Shown: positions 9,176-17,863, numbered from the stretch's first letter. The stretch: 62,247 nt of DNA from Paracoccus sp. (in: a-proteobacteria) (GCF_030604785.1 NZ_JAUVVF010000014.1:1-62247); one strand, 5' to 3'. Made by a program: numbers and translations. Notes: generated from the sequence alone by a model not told the origin.

Positions 9176-9652
9176 CTACTTGCGCCAGCGGTCCAGACGC
9201 ACGACCTCGCCGCCGCCCGAGGGGGGCGTGTCGTCGCCGTCATCCTCGGCATCAAGCTCGAACTCGGCGTCCTCGTCCTCATCCTCGTCGTCATGGTCCT
9301 GCGTCTCGAAGCGCAGGCCGAACTCGACCGAGGGGTCGACGAAGGTGCGAAGCGAATCGAACGGGATGCGCAGCGGTTCGGGCGAATTGCCGAAGTTCAG
9401 CGTGATGGTGAACCCCTCGTCATCGACGCTGAGATTGTCGAACCAGTGCTGGATGACGATGGTCATCTCTTCGGGATAGCGGGCGCGCAGCCAGTCGGCC
9501 ATCTGCACGTCGGGATCGCGCGTGTCGAAGGTGATGAAGAAGTGATGCTCGCCCGGCAGCCCCTCGTCGGCGATCTTGCGCAGGACCTCGGCGATCAAGC
9601 CCTGCATCGCGCGATGCATCATCCCGCCATAATCGATTCCGGCACGCGCCAT
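9176..9652 (-). CDS. sspB: SspB, ssrA-tag adaptor for ClpXP
   Basis: A 158-residue alphaproteobacterial SspB. The N-terminal two thirds form the conserved tag-binding fold, with the block HHFFITFDTRDPDVQM near residue 40 and TLNFGNSPEPLRIPFDSL near 105. A very acidic linker (Asp/Glu run around 118-143) follows, ending in the C-terminal ClpX-binding peptide VVRLDRWRK. The protein tethers ssrA-tagged substrates to ClpXP. It lies directly downstream of ssrA on the same strand, so tag RNA and tag adaptor are neighbours. AGGAAGGG precedes the ATG at good spacing. Confidence 0.96.
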   Translation of the reverse strand: MARAGIDYGGMMHRAMQGLIAEVLRKIADEGLPGEHHFFITFDTRDPDVQMADWLRARYPEEMTIVIQHWFDNLSVDDEGFTITLNFGNSPEPLRIPFDSLRTFVDPSVEFGLRFETQDHDDEDEDEDAEFELDAEDDGDDTPPSGGGEVVRLDRWRK

Positions 9653-9729
9653 GTGATCACCCTTCCTGTCTCGGCGCCAAGCATAGGGATATGGGCGGGG
9701 ATGAAAAGAGGCGATGAGGAAGGGAAAAT

Positions 9730-10043
9730 GCAGGATTCTGTTGCCAGGCTCCTGCGGGCCCCGCCTTACGCTGCTAGGCGCAAGGGCTTTAGGTTTCGGT
9801 TACCCGAGCTGCTTACGCAGCCAGAGCGACCGGAGCACGGTTGTCGTTGGCAACTGTACAATTTGCACCGATATCGGTGGTAGCTCACCGAGACAAAGCA
9901 AACCCCTTTAGACGTTCGTCGATCCTGTTTCGGCCCCATTGTCCCCCAACGAGGGTGATCTGGTGGAGCCGCCGGGTACCGCCCCCGGGTCCGATCCGCT
10001 TATTACGAGCGCGTTTATGTCCATAGTCCGGGTTGCCCCGAAC
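9730..10043 (-). ncRNA. ssrA: Transfer-messenger RNA, permuted two-piece form
   Basis: On the minus strand the acceptor piece comes first: about 83 nt from the predicted start near 10043 to the CCA end at 9961, with T-stem CCGGG/CCCGG and 3' end CGGCTCCACCA. A short spacer (9960-9938) is presumably removed. The coding piece starts at 9937 with GGGGCCG, which pairs over 7 positions with CGGCTCC of the acceptor piece, followed by AAACAGGATCGACG as in other tmRNAs. The tag frame lies at 9851-9813. A hairpin (stem 9750-9755 with 9730-9735) followed by ATTTT ends the gene. It works with SmpB in trans-translation. Confidence 0.95.
9813..9851 (-). other. tmRNA proteolysis-tag reading frame
   Basis: Thirteen codons inside the coding piece of ssrA read ANDNRAPVALAA and then TAA. 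The N-terminal ANDN contains the SspB contact residues and the C-terminal Leu-Ala-Ala is the ClpX degron. The sspB gene immediately downstream encodes the matching adaptor. Confidence 0.95.
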
Positions 10044-10049
10044 AGGCTC

Positions 10050-10078
10050 AACATAGGCGCGGGCGGGTCTGGCCGCAA
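10050..10078 (-). promoter_or_regulatory. Sigma70-type promoter of ssrA
   Basis: On the minus strand a TTGCGG (10078-10073) and a TATGTT (10055-10050) are separated by exactly 17 bases. Initiation about 7 bases further on, near 10043, gives an acceptor piece of about 83 nt, the size known for two-piece tmRNAs. Confidence 0.7.
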
Positions 10079-10168
10079 GGGGTGCGTCACATGTGGAAAA
10101 TCGTTCCACGTGTCTCGGCGGTGGTGCCGGGCGCGCGGCTGCGCTATCCCTAGGGGCAGGAGGATTCC

Positions 10169-10582
10169 ATGCGATCACTGTTCCATCTTGCCATCCATGT
10201 CACCGATCTCGACGAGGCGCGCGCCTTCTACGGCGGCGTCCTGGGCTGCGCCGAGGGGCGCTCGGCCCCGACCTGGGTCGATTTCGACTTTTTCGGCCAC
10301 CAGCTTTCGCTGCATCTGGGCCAGCCCTTCGCCACCGACCGCACCGGCCATGTGGGCGAGCATCGCGTGATGATGCCTCATTTCGGCGCCGTCCTGCCGC
10401 TGGAGGATTGGCTGGCTTTGGCCGACCGTCTGGCCGCGCATGGCATCGCCTTTGACATCCCGCCCGTCATCCGGTTTCAGGGCGAGCCGGGCGAGCAGCG
10501 CACGATGTTCTTCACCGATCCGAGCGGCAATCCCATCGAGATCAAGGGCTTCCGCGACTGGGAAGGGGTCTTTGCCGCATGA
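10169..10582 (+). CDS. VOC family protein (glyoxalase/dioxygenase fold)
   Basis: A 137-residue protein with two beta-alpha-beta-beta-beta modules of the vicinal oxygen chelate fold. The first module starts LFHLAIHVTDLDEARAFYGG, with the expected early His, and the second ends in the typical FFTDPSGNPIEIKGF, carrying the metal-ligand Glu. The substrate is unknown. Its stop overlaps the start of the FAH-family gene (ATGA at 10579-10582), so the two are translationally coupled and may act on the same aromatic or oxo-acid substrate. AGGAGG lies before the ATG. Confidence 0.88.
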   Translation: MRSLFHLAIHVTDLDEARAFYGGVLGCAEGRSAPTWVDFDFFGHQLSLHLGQPFATDRTGHVGEHRVMMPHFGAVLPLEDWLALADRLAAHGIAFDIPPVIRFQGEPGEQRTMFFTDPSGNPIEIKGFRDWEGVFAA

Positions 10583-11259
10583 GCGATTTCATCATTCCCG
10601 CGCCCGAACGCCCCTTTGTCCCGGTCGCCGGCGGCGGCCGGTTTCCCGTGCGGCGCATCTTCTGCGTGGGGCGCAATTACGCCGACCATGCGCGCGAGAT
10701 GGGCCATGACCCCGCCGATCCGTTCTTTTTCGGCAAGCCCGCCGATGCGGTGCTGACCGGCGACGCCGACATGCCCTATCCGCCCGCAACCCGGGAACTG
10801 CATTTCGAGGCCGAACTGGTCGTCGCCCTTTCCGGCGGCGGACGCGACATCGCGCCCGAGGATTCATCGGCGCTGGTCTGGGGCCATGCGGCGGGGATCG
10901 ACTTCACCCGCCGCGATCTTCAGGCCGAGGCCAAGGAAAAGGGCCGCCCCTGGGACGTGGCCAAGGGCTTCGACAATTCGGCCGTTTGCGGGATGCTGCG
11001 TCCGGTGTCAGAGACCGGGCCGCTGGAGGCGGGCTTCATCCGGCTGTCGGTTGACGGCGCCGTGCGTCAGCAAGGCGATCTGGCGCAGATGATCCTGCCG
11101 GTTCCGCAGATCATCGCGCATCTGTCGCGACTGGTCGCGCTGGCGCCGGGCGACCTGATCTATACCGGCACGCCCGCAGGCGTGGCCGCCTGCACCAGGG
11201 GTCAGACGCTGCTGGTCGAGATCGACGGCCTGTCCCCGCTGACCACCCGTATCGTCTGA
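10579..11259 (+). CDS. Fumarylacetoacetate hydrolase family protein
   Basis: A 226-residue single-domain FAH-fold enzyme. The signature FCVGRNYADHAREM and the metal-binding acidic block ELHFEAELVVAL are clear, and the C-terminal GDLIYTGTPAGVA is typical. Members hydrolyse or decarboxylate 2,4-dioxo acids such as fumarylpyruvate or acylpyruvates, or decarboxylate oxaloacetate. It starts inside the stop codon of the upstream VOC gene, so the pair forms a two-gene operon closed by a strong hairpin. The exact reaction cannot be fixed without an accompanying degradation cluster. Confidence 0.92.
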   Translation: MSDFIIPAPERPFVPVAGGGRFPVRRIFCVGRNYADHAREMGHDPADPFFFGKPADAVLTGDADMPYPPATRELHFEAELVVALSGGGRDIAPEDSSALVWGHAAGIDFTRRDLQAEAKEKGRPWDVAKGFDNSAVCGMLRPVSETGPLEAGFIRLSVDGAVRQQGDLAQMILPVPQIIAHLSRLVALAPGDLIYTGTPAGVAACTRGQTLLVEIDGLSPLTTRIV

Positions 11260-11266
11260 GGATACA

Positions 11267-11294
11267 GCGCGCCGCCCCCTCCAGGGCGGCGCGC
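11267..11294. terminator. Bidirectional terminator hairpin
   Basis: An 11-bp perfect GC stem (11267-11277 with 11284-11294) with a 6-base loop lies between the convergent FAH-family gene and ask. It is 7 bases past one stop codon and 5 bases from the other, so it can serve both transcripts. Confidence 0.75.
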
Positions 11295-11299
11295 GAAAG

Positions 11300-12727
11300 T
11301 CACGCAGCAGCGCGGATCGCGGGGGCCTCGGCCTCGATCAGCGCGGCGTGAAGGGCGCGGATCGCGTCCTCCATCTGTTCGCGTTCGGTGATGAACTGCA
11401 CATCGACCTGGCGAGGCCCTTGGCTGGCGCCGATCGCGGACAGGCCGGCATCGGCCAGGGCGTTCAGCCCGCGATTGAGCACCGACAGCCCGTCCAGATC
11501 GCGCCCGACAGCCGCCACCATCGCCACGGCGCGCAGCCCCACCTGCGCCGAAGGGTAGCGTTCCTCAAGATCGCGGGTCACGCGGCGCAGCAGCTTGAGA
11601 CTGGCGTCGACGTAATGCGTGATCGTGTTCGCGTTAGAGACCTTGGACACGATGCGGACATTGTGGCGCGTCAGCACCTCGATGATGGCGGCGTCGTAGC
11701 CCTTGACCCCGACCATGTCCTGTTCGAACAGCTCCAGCGCGTAAAGCTCCAGCCCGGTCACGATCTCGACCGCGGCGGTCTCGGCGGCGCAATCGTCGAT
11801 CAGGGTGCCGGGATCGTCGGGCTGAAAGGCGTTGGTGACGCGCAGCGCCACGCCGGATTGGCGCAGGGTCTTGGCGGCCTTGGGGTGGATCGCCTCCATC
11901 CCCAGATTGGACAGCTGATCGGCCACGTCGTAATTGGTGCGCCCCAGCTTTCGGACCGCCTGTTCGCCCACCAGACGCGGATCGGCCGAGGACAGGTGGA
12001 ATTCCTTGTGGATGATCGCCTCGCGCGCGCCGGTCAGCGCGGCCAGCCGCGAGAAGGTCACTTCGGAATAGCCCCGGTCGAATTCGCGCATCAGCCCCTC
12101 GCGGCACTGGGCATAGCCGGTGACGATGGGCATTTCGCTGGCCGGATCGACAGCCGCCATCGCGGCCGTGATGCGCTGGTCCAGATCGACCTCGTCCTGA
12201 TCGCGCCAGCCCGACAGATCGACGAAGCGCGCCGCGATGCCTGCACGCTGCAGCATCAGCGTGGTGGCAAAGGCCGAATGCGCCTCGCCCAGACCGGACA
12301 GCAGCTCGCGCATCTGCAGCATGTGTTCCGATAGACGGAAATGGCCATAGGAACACAGGCGTTGCAGGTCGATCAGGCAGTTGCGCGCCCCTTCCAGCCT
12401 GTCGCGGACAAAGGCATCGGCGCGTTCCAGATCGGCGGGGTGGTCCAGCACATCGGCATGGGCCGCCCGCATCGCGTCCTGCACGCGATCCAGCGCCGCC
12501 AGCCAGCCGTGATCGCCCTCGCCGCTGGCAAAGGCGGCATAGACGCCCGGCTCGCCGGATTTCTTGTGCTCCAGCAGCAAGTTGGTGATGCCGCCAAAGG
12601 CCGAGACGACGAAGACGCGGCCATAGGGCGAGGCGGGATCGCGGATCAGCAGGCTGTCGCGCAGCGCATGGATGCGCGACATGGTGGTGCCTCCGATCTT
12701 CTCGACGGTATGGCTGGCCCTGGTCAT
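11300..12727 (-). CDS. ask: Aspartate kinase of the ectoine cluster (Ask_Ect)
   Basis: This 475-residue aspartokinase makes aspartyl phosphate, the first step toward the ectoine precursor L-aspartate semialdehyde. It begins near the ATG at 12727, which overlaps the ectC stop (ATGA). The N-terminal kinase motif reads VEKIGGTTM, the KIGGT form usual for ectoine-linked kinases rather than the KFGGT form of LysC. C-terminal ACT regulatory segments follow. As the last gene of ectABC-ask it probably supplies precursor that is not limited by lysine/threonine feedback; that is known of the family, not shown here. Confidence 0.95.
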   Translation of the reverse strand: MTRASHTVEKIGGTTMSRIHALRDSLLIRDPASPYGRVFVVSAFGGITNLLLEHKKSGEPGVYAAFASGEGDHGWLAALDRVQDAMRAAHADVLDHPADLERADAFVRDRLEGARNCLIDLQRLCSYGHFRLSEHMLQMRELLSGLGEAHSAFATTLMLQRAGIAARFVDLSGWRDQDEVDLDQRITAAMAAVDPASEMPIVTGYAQCREGLMREFDRGYSEVTFSRLAALTGAREAIIHKEFHLSSADPRLVGEQAVRKLGRTNYDVADQLSNLGMEAIHPKAAKTLRQSGVALRVTNAFQPDDPGTLIDDCAAETAAVEIVTGLELYALELFEQDMVGVKGYDAAIIEVLTRHNVRIVSKVSNANTITHYVDASLKLLRRVTRDLEERYPSAQVGLRAVAMVAAVGRDLDGLSVLNRGLNALADAGLSAIGASQGPRQVDVQFITEREQMEDAIRALHAALIEAEAPAIRAAA

Positions 12728-13116
12728 GCGGTCTCCTCGGCAGGGGCGTAGCTGCCATCCTCGCGGTGAACTTCGGTTCCGGTCACGGGTGGGTTGAAGC
12801 AGCAGGCGAAGACCAGCGTTTCCTCGCAGCGCAGGACGTGCTTGTCGTGCTTGTCCAGCGCATACATCACGCCGGGCGTGATCGGATGGACTTCGCCGGT
12901 GGCCAGATCCTCGATCGAGCCCTTCCCCGAGATGCAATAGACGCTTTCGAAATGGTGCTTGTAGTGGAACGTGTGCTCGGTCCCGCCGCCGATCGTGGTG
13001 ATGTGGAAGGAAAACCCCATCCCGTCATCGGCCAAGAGCATTCGGACCGAATTCCAGTGCTTGTCGGAAACCGAGCGGTCAGTGTTCTTCAGGTCGTGGA
13101 AATTGCGAACGATCAT
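12724..13116 (-). CDS. ectC: L-ectoine synthase
   Basis: EctC cyclises N-gamma-acetyl-L-2,4-diaminobutyrate to ectoine. The product is 130 residues, a normal length for this cupin. The start [16 protein letters not shown] is almost invariant in the family, and the metal and substrate region [19 protein letters not shown] is intact. ATG at 13116 was chosen because upstream in-frame residues do not fit the family. It follows ectB by only 4 bases and overlaps ask by 4. There is no ectD hydroxylase in the window, so hydroxyectoine production is not indicated here. Confidence 0.97.
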   Translation of the reverse strand: MIVRNFHDLKNTDRSVSDKHWNSVRMLLADDGMGFSFHITTIGGGTEHTFHYKHHFESVYCISGKGSIEDLATGEVHPITPGVMYALDKHDKHVLRCEETLVFACCFNPPVTGTEVHREDGSYAPAEETA

Positions 13117-13120
13117 GGCG

Positions 13121-14416
13121 TTACTCCGCAGCGATGGCGTTTTCGGACAGGGTGGCGCGGGTCGCGGCCTCGAGGATGTCGAAGCCCTTGTCGAACAGCG
13201 CATCGGGCGTCGTCAGGGGGGCCAGAACCTTGACCACCTGATCCTCGTTGCCCGAGGTCTCGATGATCAGGCCGCCCTCATAGGCGCGCGCGCAGATCGC
13301 GCCCGCCACCTCGCCCGAGCCGACATCGACGCCCCGCATCAGCCCGCGCCCCTTGAGATAGGCGCCGGGGATCAGCGCGGCGACGGCCTTCAGGCGGCGC
13401 TCGATCAGGGCGGCACGACGGGTCAGATCGGCCTGGAAGGCATCGTCGGACCAGAACTTCTCGACCGCTACGCGTGCGGTGACAAAGGCATGGTTGTTGC
13501 CCCGGAAGGTGCCGTTATGTTCGGCCGGGCCGAACAGATCGTGTTGCGGACGCACCAGCACCATCGCCAGCGGCAGCCCGAAGCCCGAGATCGACTTGGC
13601 CAGCGGCACCAGGTCGGGGGTCACGCCCATCTCCTCGAACGAGAAAAAGCGCCCGGTGCGGCCGCAACCGGCCTGGATGTCGTCAATGATCAGCAGCGCG
13701 CCATGCTCGCGCGCGATCCGCGCCACGCGCTGCACGAATTCCGGCGAGGCTGCGTTCAGCCCGCCTTCGCCCTGAACCAGTTCCAGCATGATCGCTGCCG
13801 GCGCGTCGATCCCGCCCGAGCGGTCGGAGAGCATCTGTTCCAGCAGCGCGGCGCTGTCCACGCCTTCGGCATAACCGTCATAGGGCATGCGCGTGACGCC
13901 CTGGGTGTCCATGCTCGCCCCGCCGCGATGATAGCCGTTCCCGGTCGCGGCCAGCGCGCCCATCGTCACGCCGTGAAACCCGTTGGTGAAGGCGATGATG
14001 TTCGTCCGGCCCGTCGCCTTGCGCGCCATCTTCATCGCGGCCTCGACGGCGTTGGCGCCGGTGGGGCCGGTGAACATGACGCGGTGGTCCATGCCGCGCG
14101 GCGTCAGGATGTGACGCTCGAAGGCGTCAAGGAACCGCGCCTTGGCGTCGGTATGCAGGTCCAGCCCATGCGCAATCCCGTCGCCCGTCAGGTGCTCGAT
14201 CAGGGCGGCCTTCATGTCGGGATCGTTATGGCCGTAATTCAGCGACGAGCAGCCCGCCAGGAAGTCGATATGCTCGCGCCCATCGGCGTCGCGCATGATC
14301 GAGCCCTGCGCGCTGGTGAAGAGGGCCGGAATGCTGCGGCAATAGGATCGCGCCGCGCTTTCGCGTCGGGTGAAGATGTCGGTCTCGAAGCTGGCTTGCG
14401 CCATGTCCTTGGGCAT
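13121..14416 (-). CDS. ectB: Diaminobutyrate-2-oxoglutarate transaminase
   Basis: EctB is a PLP enzyme that aminates aspartate semialdehyde with glutamate to give 2,4-diaminobutyrate. It has 431 residues from ATG 14416, which is preceded by AAAGGA at correct spacing; a second ATG at 14404 is less well placed. The class III aminotransferase signature is visible, with [15 protein letters not shown] near the middle and the PLP lysine in [16 protein letters not shown]. It is second in the operon, with a short gap after ectA. Confidence 0.97.
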   Translation of the reverse strand: MPKDMAQASFETDIFTRRESAARSYCRSIPALFTSAQGSIMRDADGREHIDFLAGCSSLNYGHNDPDMKAALIEHLTGDGIAHGLDLHTDAKARFLDAFERHILTPRGMDHRVMFTGPTGANAVEAAMKMARKATGRTNIIAFTNGFHGVTMGALAATGNGYHRGGASMDTQGVTRMPYDGYAEGVDSAALLEQMLSDRSGGIDAPAAIMLELVQGEGGLNAASPEFVQRVARIAREHGALLIIDDIQAGCGRTGRFFSFEEMGVTPDLVPLAKSISGFGLPLAMVLVRPQHDLFGPAEHNGTFRGNNHAFVTARVAVEKFWSDDAFQADLTRRAALIERRLKAVAALIPGAYLKGRGLMRGVDVGSGEVAGAICARAYEGGLIIETSGNEDQVVKVLAPLTTPDALFDKGFDILEAATRATLSENAIAAE

Positions 14417-14466
14417 GTCTTGTCCTTTCGCGGATGTGCCGCGTGTGATGTGTGTGGGGGGGGTGT

Positions 14467-15018
14467 TCAGGCGGCGCGCAGGCGTGCGGCACTGCGGCGC
14501 GCTGCCGGGGGCAGGGGGATCGTGACCAGATGCTCGGTCGCGTGCCGCCCGCCGAAATGCTCGGCGCGGGTATAGTGGGGGCGGGCCTTGATCTCGCCGC
14601 CCAGGTGGCGGGCAAGGCTGCGGAACAGCGCCCAGCTGGCCTGATTGTCCCGCGTGATGGTGGTGCGAAGCTGGCGCGCATCGCGGCACGCCTCGCGCCG
14701 GATCAGGTCGTTCAGCATGCGCCGCCCCAGTCCCAGGCCGCGCGCCTTGGGGCTGACCGCGACCTGCCAGATGAACAGCGCATCCTCGTTCGGGATCATG
14801 TGCCCCGAAATCCAGCCCAGAACCTCGCCCTCGCGTTCGGCAAGGATGCAGGTGTCCGAGAAATGCTCGGCCTGCACGAGGTTGCAGTAAAGCGAGTTCT
14901 CGTCCAGCGGCTTGCAGGCGCGGATCAGCGCCCAGATGGCGGGTCCGTCCGTCGGCTCGGGCTTGCGCAGCCGAAGGGTGCGGTCGGTCCGGTCGTCAAG
15001 CGGCAGGTCTCGCGGCAT
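14467..15018 (-). CDS. ectA: L-2,4-diaminobutyrate N-acetyltransferase
   Basis: EctA is a GNAT acetyltransferase that acetylates the gamma-amino group of diaminobutyrate with acetyl-CoA. It is 183 residues long. Typical motifs are the substrate segment CKPLDENSLYCNLVQAEHF and the CoA loop VSPKARGLGLGRRML. It is the first gene of ectA-ectB-ectC-ask. A strong promoter and a palindrome lie in the 200-base gap to the divergent MarR-type gene, which fits osmotic control by that regulator. Confidence 0.97.
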   Translation of the reverse strand: MPRDLPLDDRTDRTLRLRKPEPTDGPAIWALIRACKPLDENSLYCNLVQAEHFSDTCILAEREGEVLGWISGHMIPNEDALFIWQVAVSPKARGLGLGRRMLNDLIRREACRDARQLRTTITRDNQASWALFRSLARHLGGEIKARPHYTRAEHFGGRHATEHLVTIPLPPAARRSAARLRAA

Positions 15019-15037
15019 GGGCTCTGTCCTCTATTGC

Positions 15038-15076
15038 TTAGGCATACTAAATAACTGGCGCGTGATCTGGTTTCAA
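15038..15076 (-). promoter_or_regulatory. ect operon promoter with overlapping palindrome
   Basis: On the minus strand TTGAAA (15076-15071) and TATTTA (15053-15048) are separated by 17 bases. This is a very good sigma70 promoter reading into ectA. The inverted repeat TTAGGCATACTAA (15038-15050) overlaps the -10 hexamer and the expected start point near 15041. That position would suit repression by the divergent MarR-type protein, as EctR1/CosR do in other ectoine producers. The binding itself is inference. Confidence 0.65.
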
Positions 15077-15174
15077 CCTTCTGCCGAAGGGCGGATGATC
15101 CCGTGCATTTTCAGCCGGGTTTCTGCGACCCGAACGGCTTCTGCAGCCTGTGCTGGCTGGGGATGCTTCGATTG

Positions 15175-15209
15175 GCAAAGAATCGCCGATGCGCGGCGAA
15201 TTGCTTTGC
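15175..15209. repeat. Imperfect inverted repeat before the MarR-type gene
   Basis: Arms GCAAAGAATCGCCG (15175-15188) and CGGCGAATTGCTTTGC (15194-15209) are nearly complementary, with outer 6-bp and inner 5-bp perfect blocks separated by a small asymmetric bulge and a 5-base loop. It lies just upstream of the regulator start, so it may be an operator for autoregulation or a leader hairpin. Confidence 0.5.
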
Positions 15210-15235
15210 GGGGCGAAGGGATGTTAGAAGAAGGG

Positions 15236-15739
15236 ATGAGTGACCCCATCCCCGTTGCGCGCACCGACGCTGCGCTGATCGCGCTGCGCCGCATCCTGCG
15301 CGCCACCGAACAATATGAACGCGAACTGGCGCAGGCGGCCGGGCTGACCCCGGCCAAGCTGCGCGTGCTTCAGATCCTGTCGGCCGAGACGGGCCGGCAG
15401 GCGCCGCCCTCGCGGCTGGCGGGGCGGATGGGGGTCAGCCAAGCCACGGTGACGGCCCTGGTCGATCAGCTGGAGAAGCGCGGCTATGTGCTGCGCGAAC
15501 GATCTGTCGCGGATCGCCGGCACCTGCTGGTCAAGCTGACCGAGGCCGGGGCCAAGGCACTGGCCGAATCCCCCGATGCGTTGCAGCAGAATTTCGTGCA
15601 GGGCTTTCAGGCCCTGCAGGATTGGGAACAGGCGATGCTGGTCGCCAGTCTGGAGCGGGTCGCGGCGATGCTGAATGCCAGCGGCATCGACGCATCGCCC
15701 GTCCTGACCCTGGGAGAGATCGGCCGCCCGCGCGGGTGA
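15236..15739 (+). CDS. MarR family regulator, probably of the ectoine operon
   Basis: A 167-residue winged-helix protein. The DNA-recognition region SRLAGRMGVSQATVTALVDQ and the wing RERSVADRRHLLVKLTEAG are textbook MarR. It is divergently transcribed from ectA, the position held by EctR1/CosR repressors of ectoine genes, so control of the operon is likely by context. Two in-frame ATGs exist, at 15221 and 15236; both have poorly spaced purine-rich sequence. The later one gives the more typical N-terminus. An inverted repeat lies just upstream. Confidence 0.88.
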   Translation: MSDPIPVARTDAALIALRRILRATEQYERELAQAAGLTPAKLRVLQILSAETGRQAPPSRLAGRMGVSQATVTALVDQLEKRGYVLRERSVADRRHLLVKLTEAGAKALAESPDALQQNFVQGFQALQDWEQAMLVASLERVAAMLNASGIDASPVLTLGEIGRPRG

Positions 15740-15746
15740 TCCTGCC

Positions 15747-17147
15747 TCAGCCCTTCAGGCCCCAGGGGCCGTGCGGGGCGTCCTGCCCGTCGATCCGGTC
15801 GTAGCCATGCGCGCCGAAGAAGTCGCGCTGCGCCTGGATCAGGTTCGCGGTGCCGCGCGCGGTGCGCGCCATGTCGAACCAGATCAGCCCCTGCGCCAGC
15901 GCGGGCAGGCCGTGGCCCGCGCCGATCGCCGCCGTCACCACCGCCCGCAGATCGGGGACGGCCCGGCGCAAGAGGTCCGCGAAGAACGGCGCCATGACCA
16001 GATTGCGCGACGGGTCCTCGGCCAGAGCCTCGGCCATGTCGTTCAGCATGGCCGAGCGGATGATGCAGCCCGCCCGCCAGACGCGCGCGATCTGCGGCAG
16101 GTCCAGCGTCCAGCCGAAGCGGGCCGAGGCGGCTTCGATCATCGCGAAGCCCTGCGCATAGCACAGGATCTTGCCGGCGATCAGCGCCTGTTCCAGCGCC
16201 TCGGGGGCAAGGTTCACCGGTCCGGGCGCCGCGCCGAACAGCGCCTGCCCGGCCTGCCGCTCGGCCAGCCGGGCCGAGAGGTTGCGCGCCATCACCGCGG
16301 CCTCGATGACCGGGATCGGGGCGGCGATGTGCTGCGCCTCGATCGCGGTCCAGCGGCCGGTGCCCTTCTGGCCGGCGCGGTCCAGGATCACGTCGGGCAT
16401 GGCCTGGCCGGTCAGCGGGTCGCGCGCGGCGGTGACGGCGGCGGAAATCTCGATCAGGTAGGATTGCAGCACGCCCTGATTCCACCGGGCGAAGATGTCC
16501 GAGATCGCGGCGGCATCCTGCCCCATCCCGTCGCGCATCAGGCCGTAAACCTCGGCGATCATCTGCATGTCGGCATATTCGATGCCGTTATGGACCATCT
16601 TCACGAAATGGCCCGCGCCCGCATCGCCCATCCGGGCCGCGCAGGGGGTGCCGTCTTCGGCGCGGGCGGCGATGGCCTCCATGATCGGGGCGACGCGCGC
16701 CCAATCCTCGGCGCTGCCGCCCCCCATGATGGCGGGGCCGTTGCGCGCGCCTTCCTCGCCGCCGGACACGCCCATGCCCAGAAAGCGGAACGGCAGCTCC
16801 GCCGCCGCCCGGCGATTCGTGTCATGGAAATCGGCATTGCCCGCATCGATCACCAGATCGTCGGCATCAAGCAGCGGCGTCAGCGCGGCAAGCTGGTCAT
16901 CGACCGCCTGACCCGCGGGCACCATCAGGATGATCGCGCGCGGGCTTTCGATCGAGGCGACCAGATCGGCCAGGCTTTCGGTCGGGATGATGCGCGGGGC
17001 CAGATCGCCCGCATCGGCGTGAAAGCGCCGCGTCACCTCGGTCGTGCGGTTCCAGACCGCGATCCGGCTGGCCTTTTCGGCGATGTTCAGCGCCAGAGCC
17101 GCCCCCATCGTGCCCAATCCGATCAGCCCGATTCCCGCCTTTTCCAT
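15747..17147 (-). CDS. gnd: 6-phosphogluconate dehydrogenase, NADP-dependent, decarboxylating
   Basis: This pentose-phosphate-pathway enzyme oxidises 6-phosphogluconate to ribulose 5-phosphate and CO2, making NADPH. It is 466 residues long, the usual size of the long-chain Gnd. The N-terminal coenzyme motif GLIGLGTMGAALALNIAEK, the substrate segment GVSGGEEGARNGPAIMGGG and the catalytic FVKMVHNGIEYADMQ are intact. I prefer ATG 17147, which has GGGGGA nine bases upstream, over in-frame ATGs at 17156, 17168 and 17177. It ends 7 bases from the convergent MarR-type gene. Confidence 0.96.
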   Translation of the reverse strand: MEKAGIGLIGLGTMGAALALNIAEKASRIAVWNRTTEVTRRFHADAGDLAPRIIPTESLADLVASIESPRAIILMVPAGQAVDDQLAALTPLLDADDLVIDAGNADFHDTNRRAAAELPFRFLGMGVSGGEEGARNGPAIMGGGSAEDWARVAPIMEAIAARAEDGTPCAARMGDAGAGHFVKMVHNGIEYADMQMIAEVYGLMRDGMGQDAAAISDIFARWNQGVLQSYLIEISAAVTAARDPLTGQAMPDVILDRAGQKGTGRWTAIEAQHIAAPIPVIEAAVMARNLSARLAERQAGQALFGAAPGPVNLAPEALEQALIAGKILCYAQGFAMIEAASARFGWTLDLPQIARVWRAGCIIRSAMLNDMAEALAEDPSRNLVMAPFFADLLRRAVPDLRAVVTAAIGAGHGLPALAQGLIWFDMARTARGTANLIQAQRDFFGAHGYDRIDGQDAPHGPWGLKG

Positions 17148-17207
17148 GCCGCGCATTCCCCCAGCCATTTCGTTCAAGCCAGTGTTTACGCTAACGATAA
17201 CGCGCTG

Positions 17208-17672
17208 TCACGGGGCGGCGTGTCCGGCGGTCCCGGCCGCCGGGTCGGGCACGCGGATCAGCGTCTGCAGGCCCGTGGCGACGTGGCGGCGTCCGGTCCC
17301 GGTCACGCCCCAGACATCCAGCTGGCAGATGGTCAGCGTGCGGCCCGCCTTGATGACGCGGCCCGTCGCCTCGAGGTGATCGCCCTCGGCGGGTCTGAGC
17401 AGGTTCAGCTTGAATTCGGTTGTCAGCACGTTGAAGCCCGGCGGAAACAGCGTGAAGGCCGCGTAGCCGCCCGCGCTGTCGGCAATCGCCGCCGTGCCGC
17501 CCGCGTGGAAATAGCCGTGCTGCTGGGTCAGGTGCCCGCCAAAGGGCAGGTGCAGCGTAACCTCGCCGGGCGCGATGGCGGCCAGCCTTGCACCCAGATG
17601 GGCCATCAGGCCCTGAGCGGCGAAACTCGCCTCTAGCTGGGCGCGGATCTCGGGGTCGATGGTGTCGGTCAA
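17208..17672 (-). CDS. PaaI family hotdog-fold thioesterase
   Basis: A 154-residue acyl-CoA thioesterase-like protein. The hotdog motif HGYFHAGGTAAIADSAGGYA carries the conserved His-Gly and Asp. The start is a TTG at 17672, chosen because a perfect AGGAGG lies five bases upstream and the product then has normal family length; no ATG fits. Members hydrolyse phenylacetyl-CoA or other aryl- and acyl-CoA esters. No phenylacetate genes are near, so the substrate is open. It lies 60 bases upstream of gnd on the same strand. Confidence 0.87.
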   Translation of the reverse strand: MTDTIDPEIRAQLEASFAAQGLMAHLGARLAAIAPGEVTLHLPFGGHLTQQHGYFHAGGTAAIADSAGGYAAFTLFPPGFNVLTTEFKLNLLRPAEGDHLEATGRVIKAGRTLTICQLDVWGVTGTGRRHVATGLQTLIRVPDPAAGTAGHAAP

Positions 17673-17753
17673 GGCTGCCTCCTGCTGCGCGGTTCGTGCA
17701 GTCTGGCGCGGATCGCCGAGGCTGAAAAGGGCCGGCCGGGGCCGCAACGCGAA

Positions 17754-17783
17754 ACTGCCGGCAGGCATGGCCCGACCGGCAGT
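17754..17783. repeat. 8-bp inverted repeat, hairpin
   Basis: ACTGCCGG (17754-17761) and CCGGCAGT (17776-17783) form a perfect 8-bp stem around 14 bases. It lies in the 278-base gap between the thioesterase and luxR genes, with no T-run, so it may be a leader structure or operator rather than a terminator. No small gene in this gap is convincing. Confidence 0.4.
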
Positions 17784-17848
17784 CCGCCGAACCCAGGGTC
17801 CGGCCGCTCCCCGCCGAAGGCAACACCGCAAGGCGGGGCTCGGGTTCC

Positions 17849-17863
17849 TGGCACAAAGTGCCA
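17849..17863. promoter_or_regulatory. Palindrome TGGCACAAAGTGCCA, possible operator
   Basis: A perfect 6-3-6 palindrome lies about 90 bases beyond the luxR stop and about 180 bases before the thioesterase start. Its form is that of a dimeric repressor or activator site. A link to the LuxR-type protein is only suggested by closeness. Confidence 0.35.

Noticed and set aside
6816..9479. 887-codon plus-strand open frame over fumC and the aldolase gene
   Set aside because: It runs antisense to two well-identified genes and lacks any recognisable domain.
9714..10026. Small plus-strand open frames in the gap upstream of sspB
   Set aside because: The region is fully explained by the minus-strand tmRNA with its tag frame, acceptor stem, promoter and terminator.
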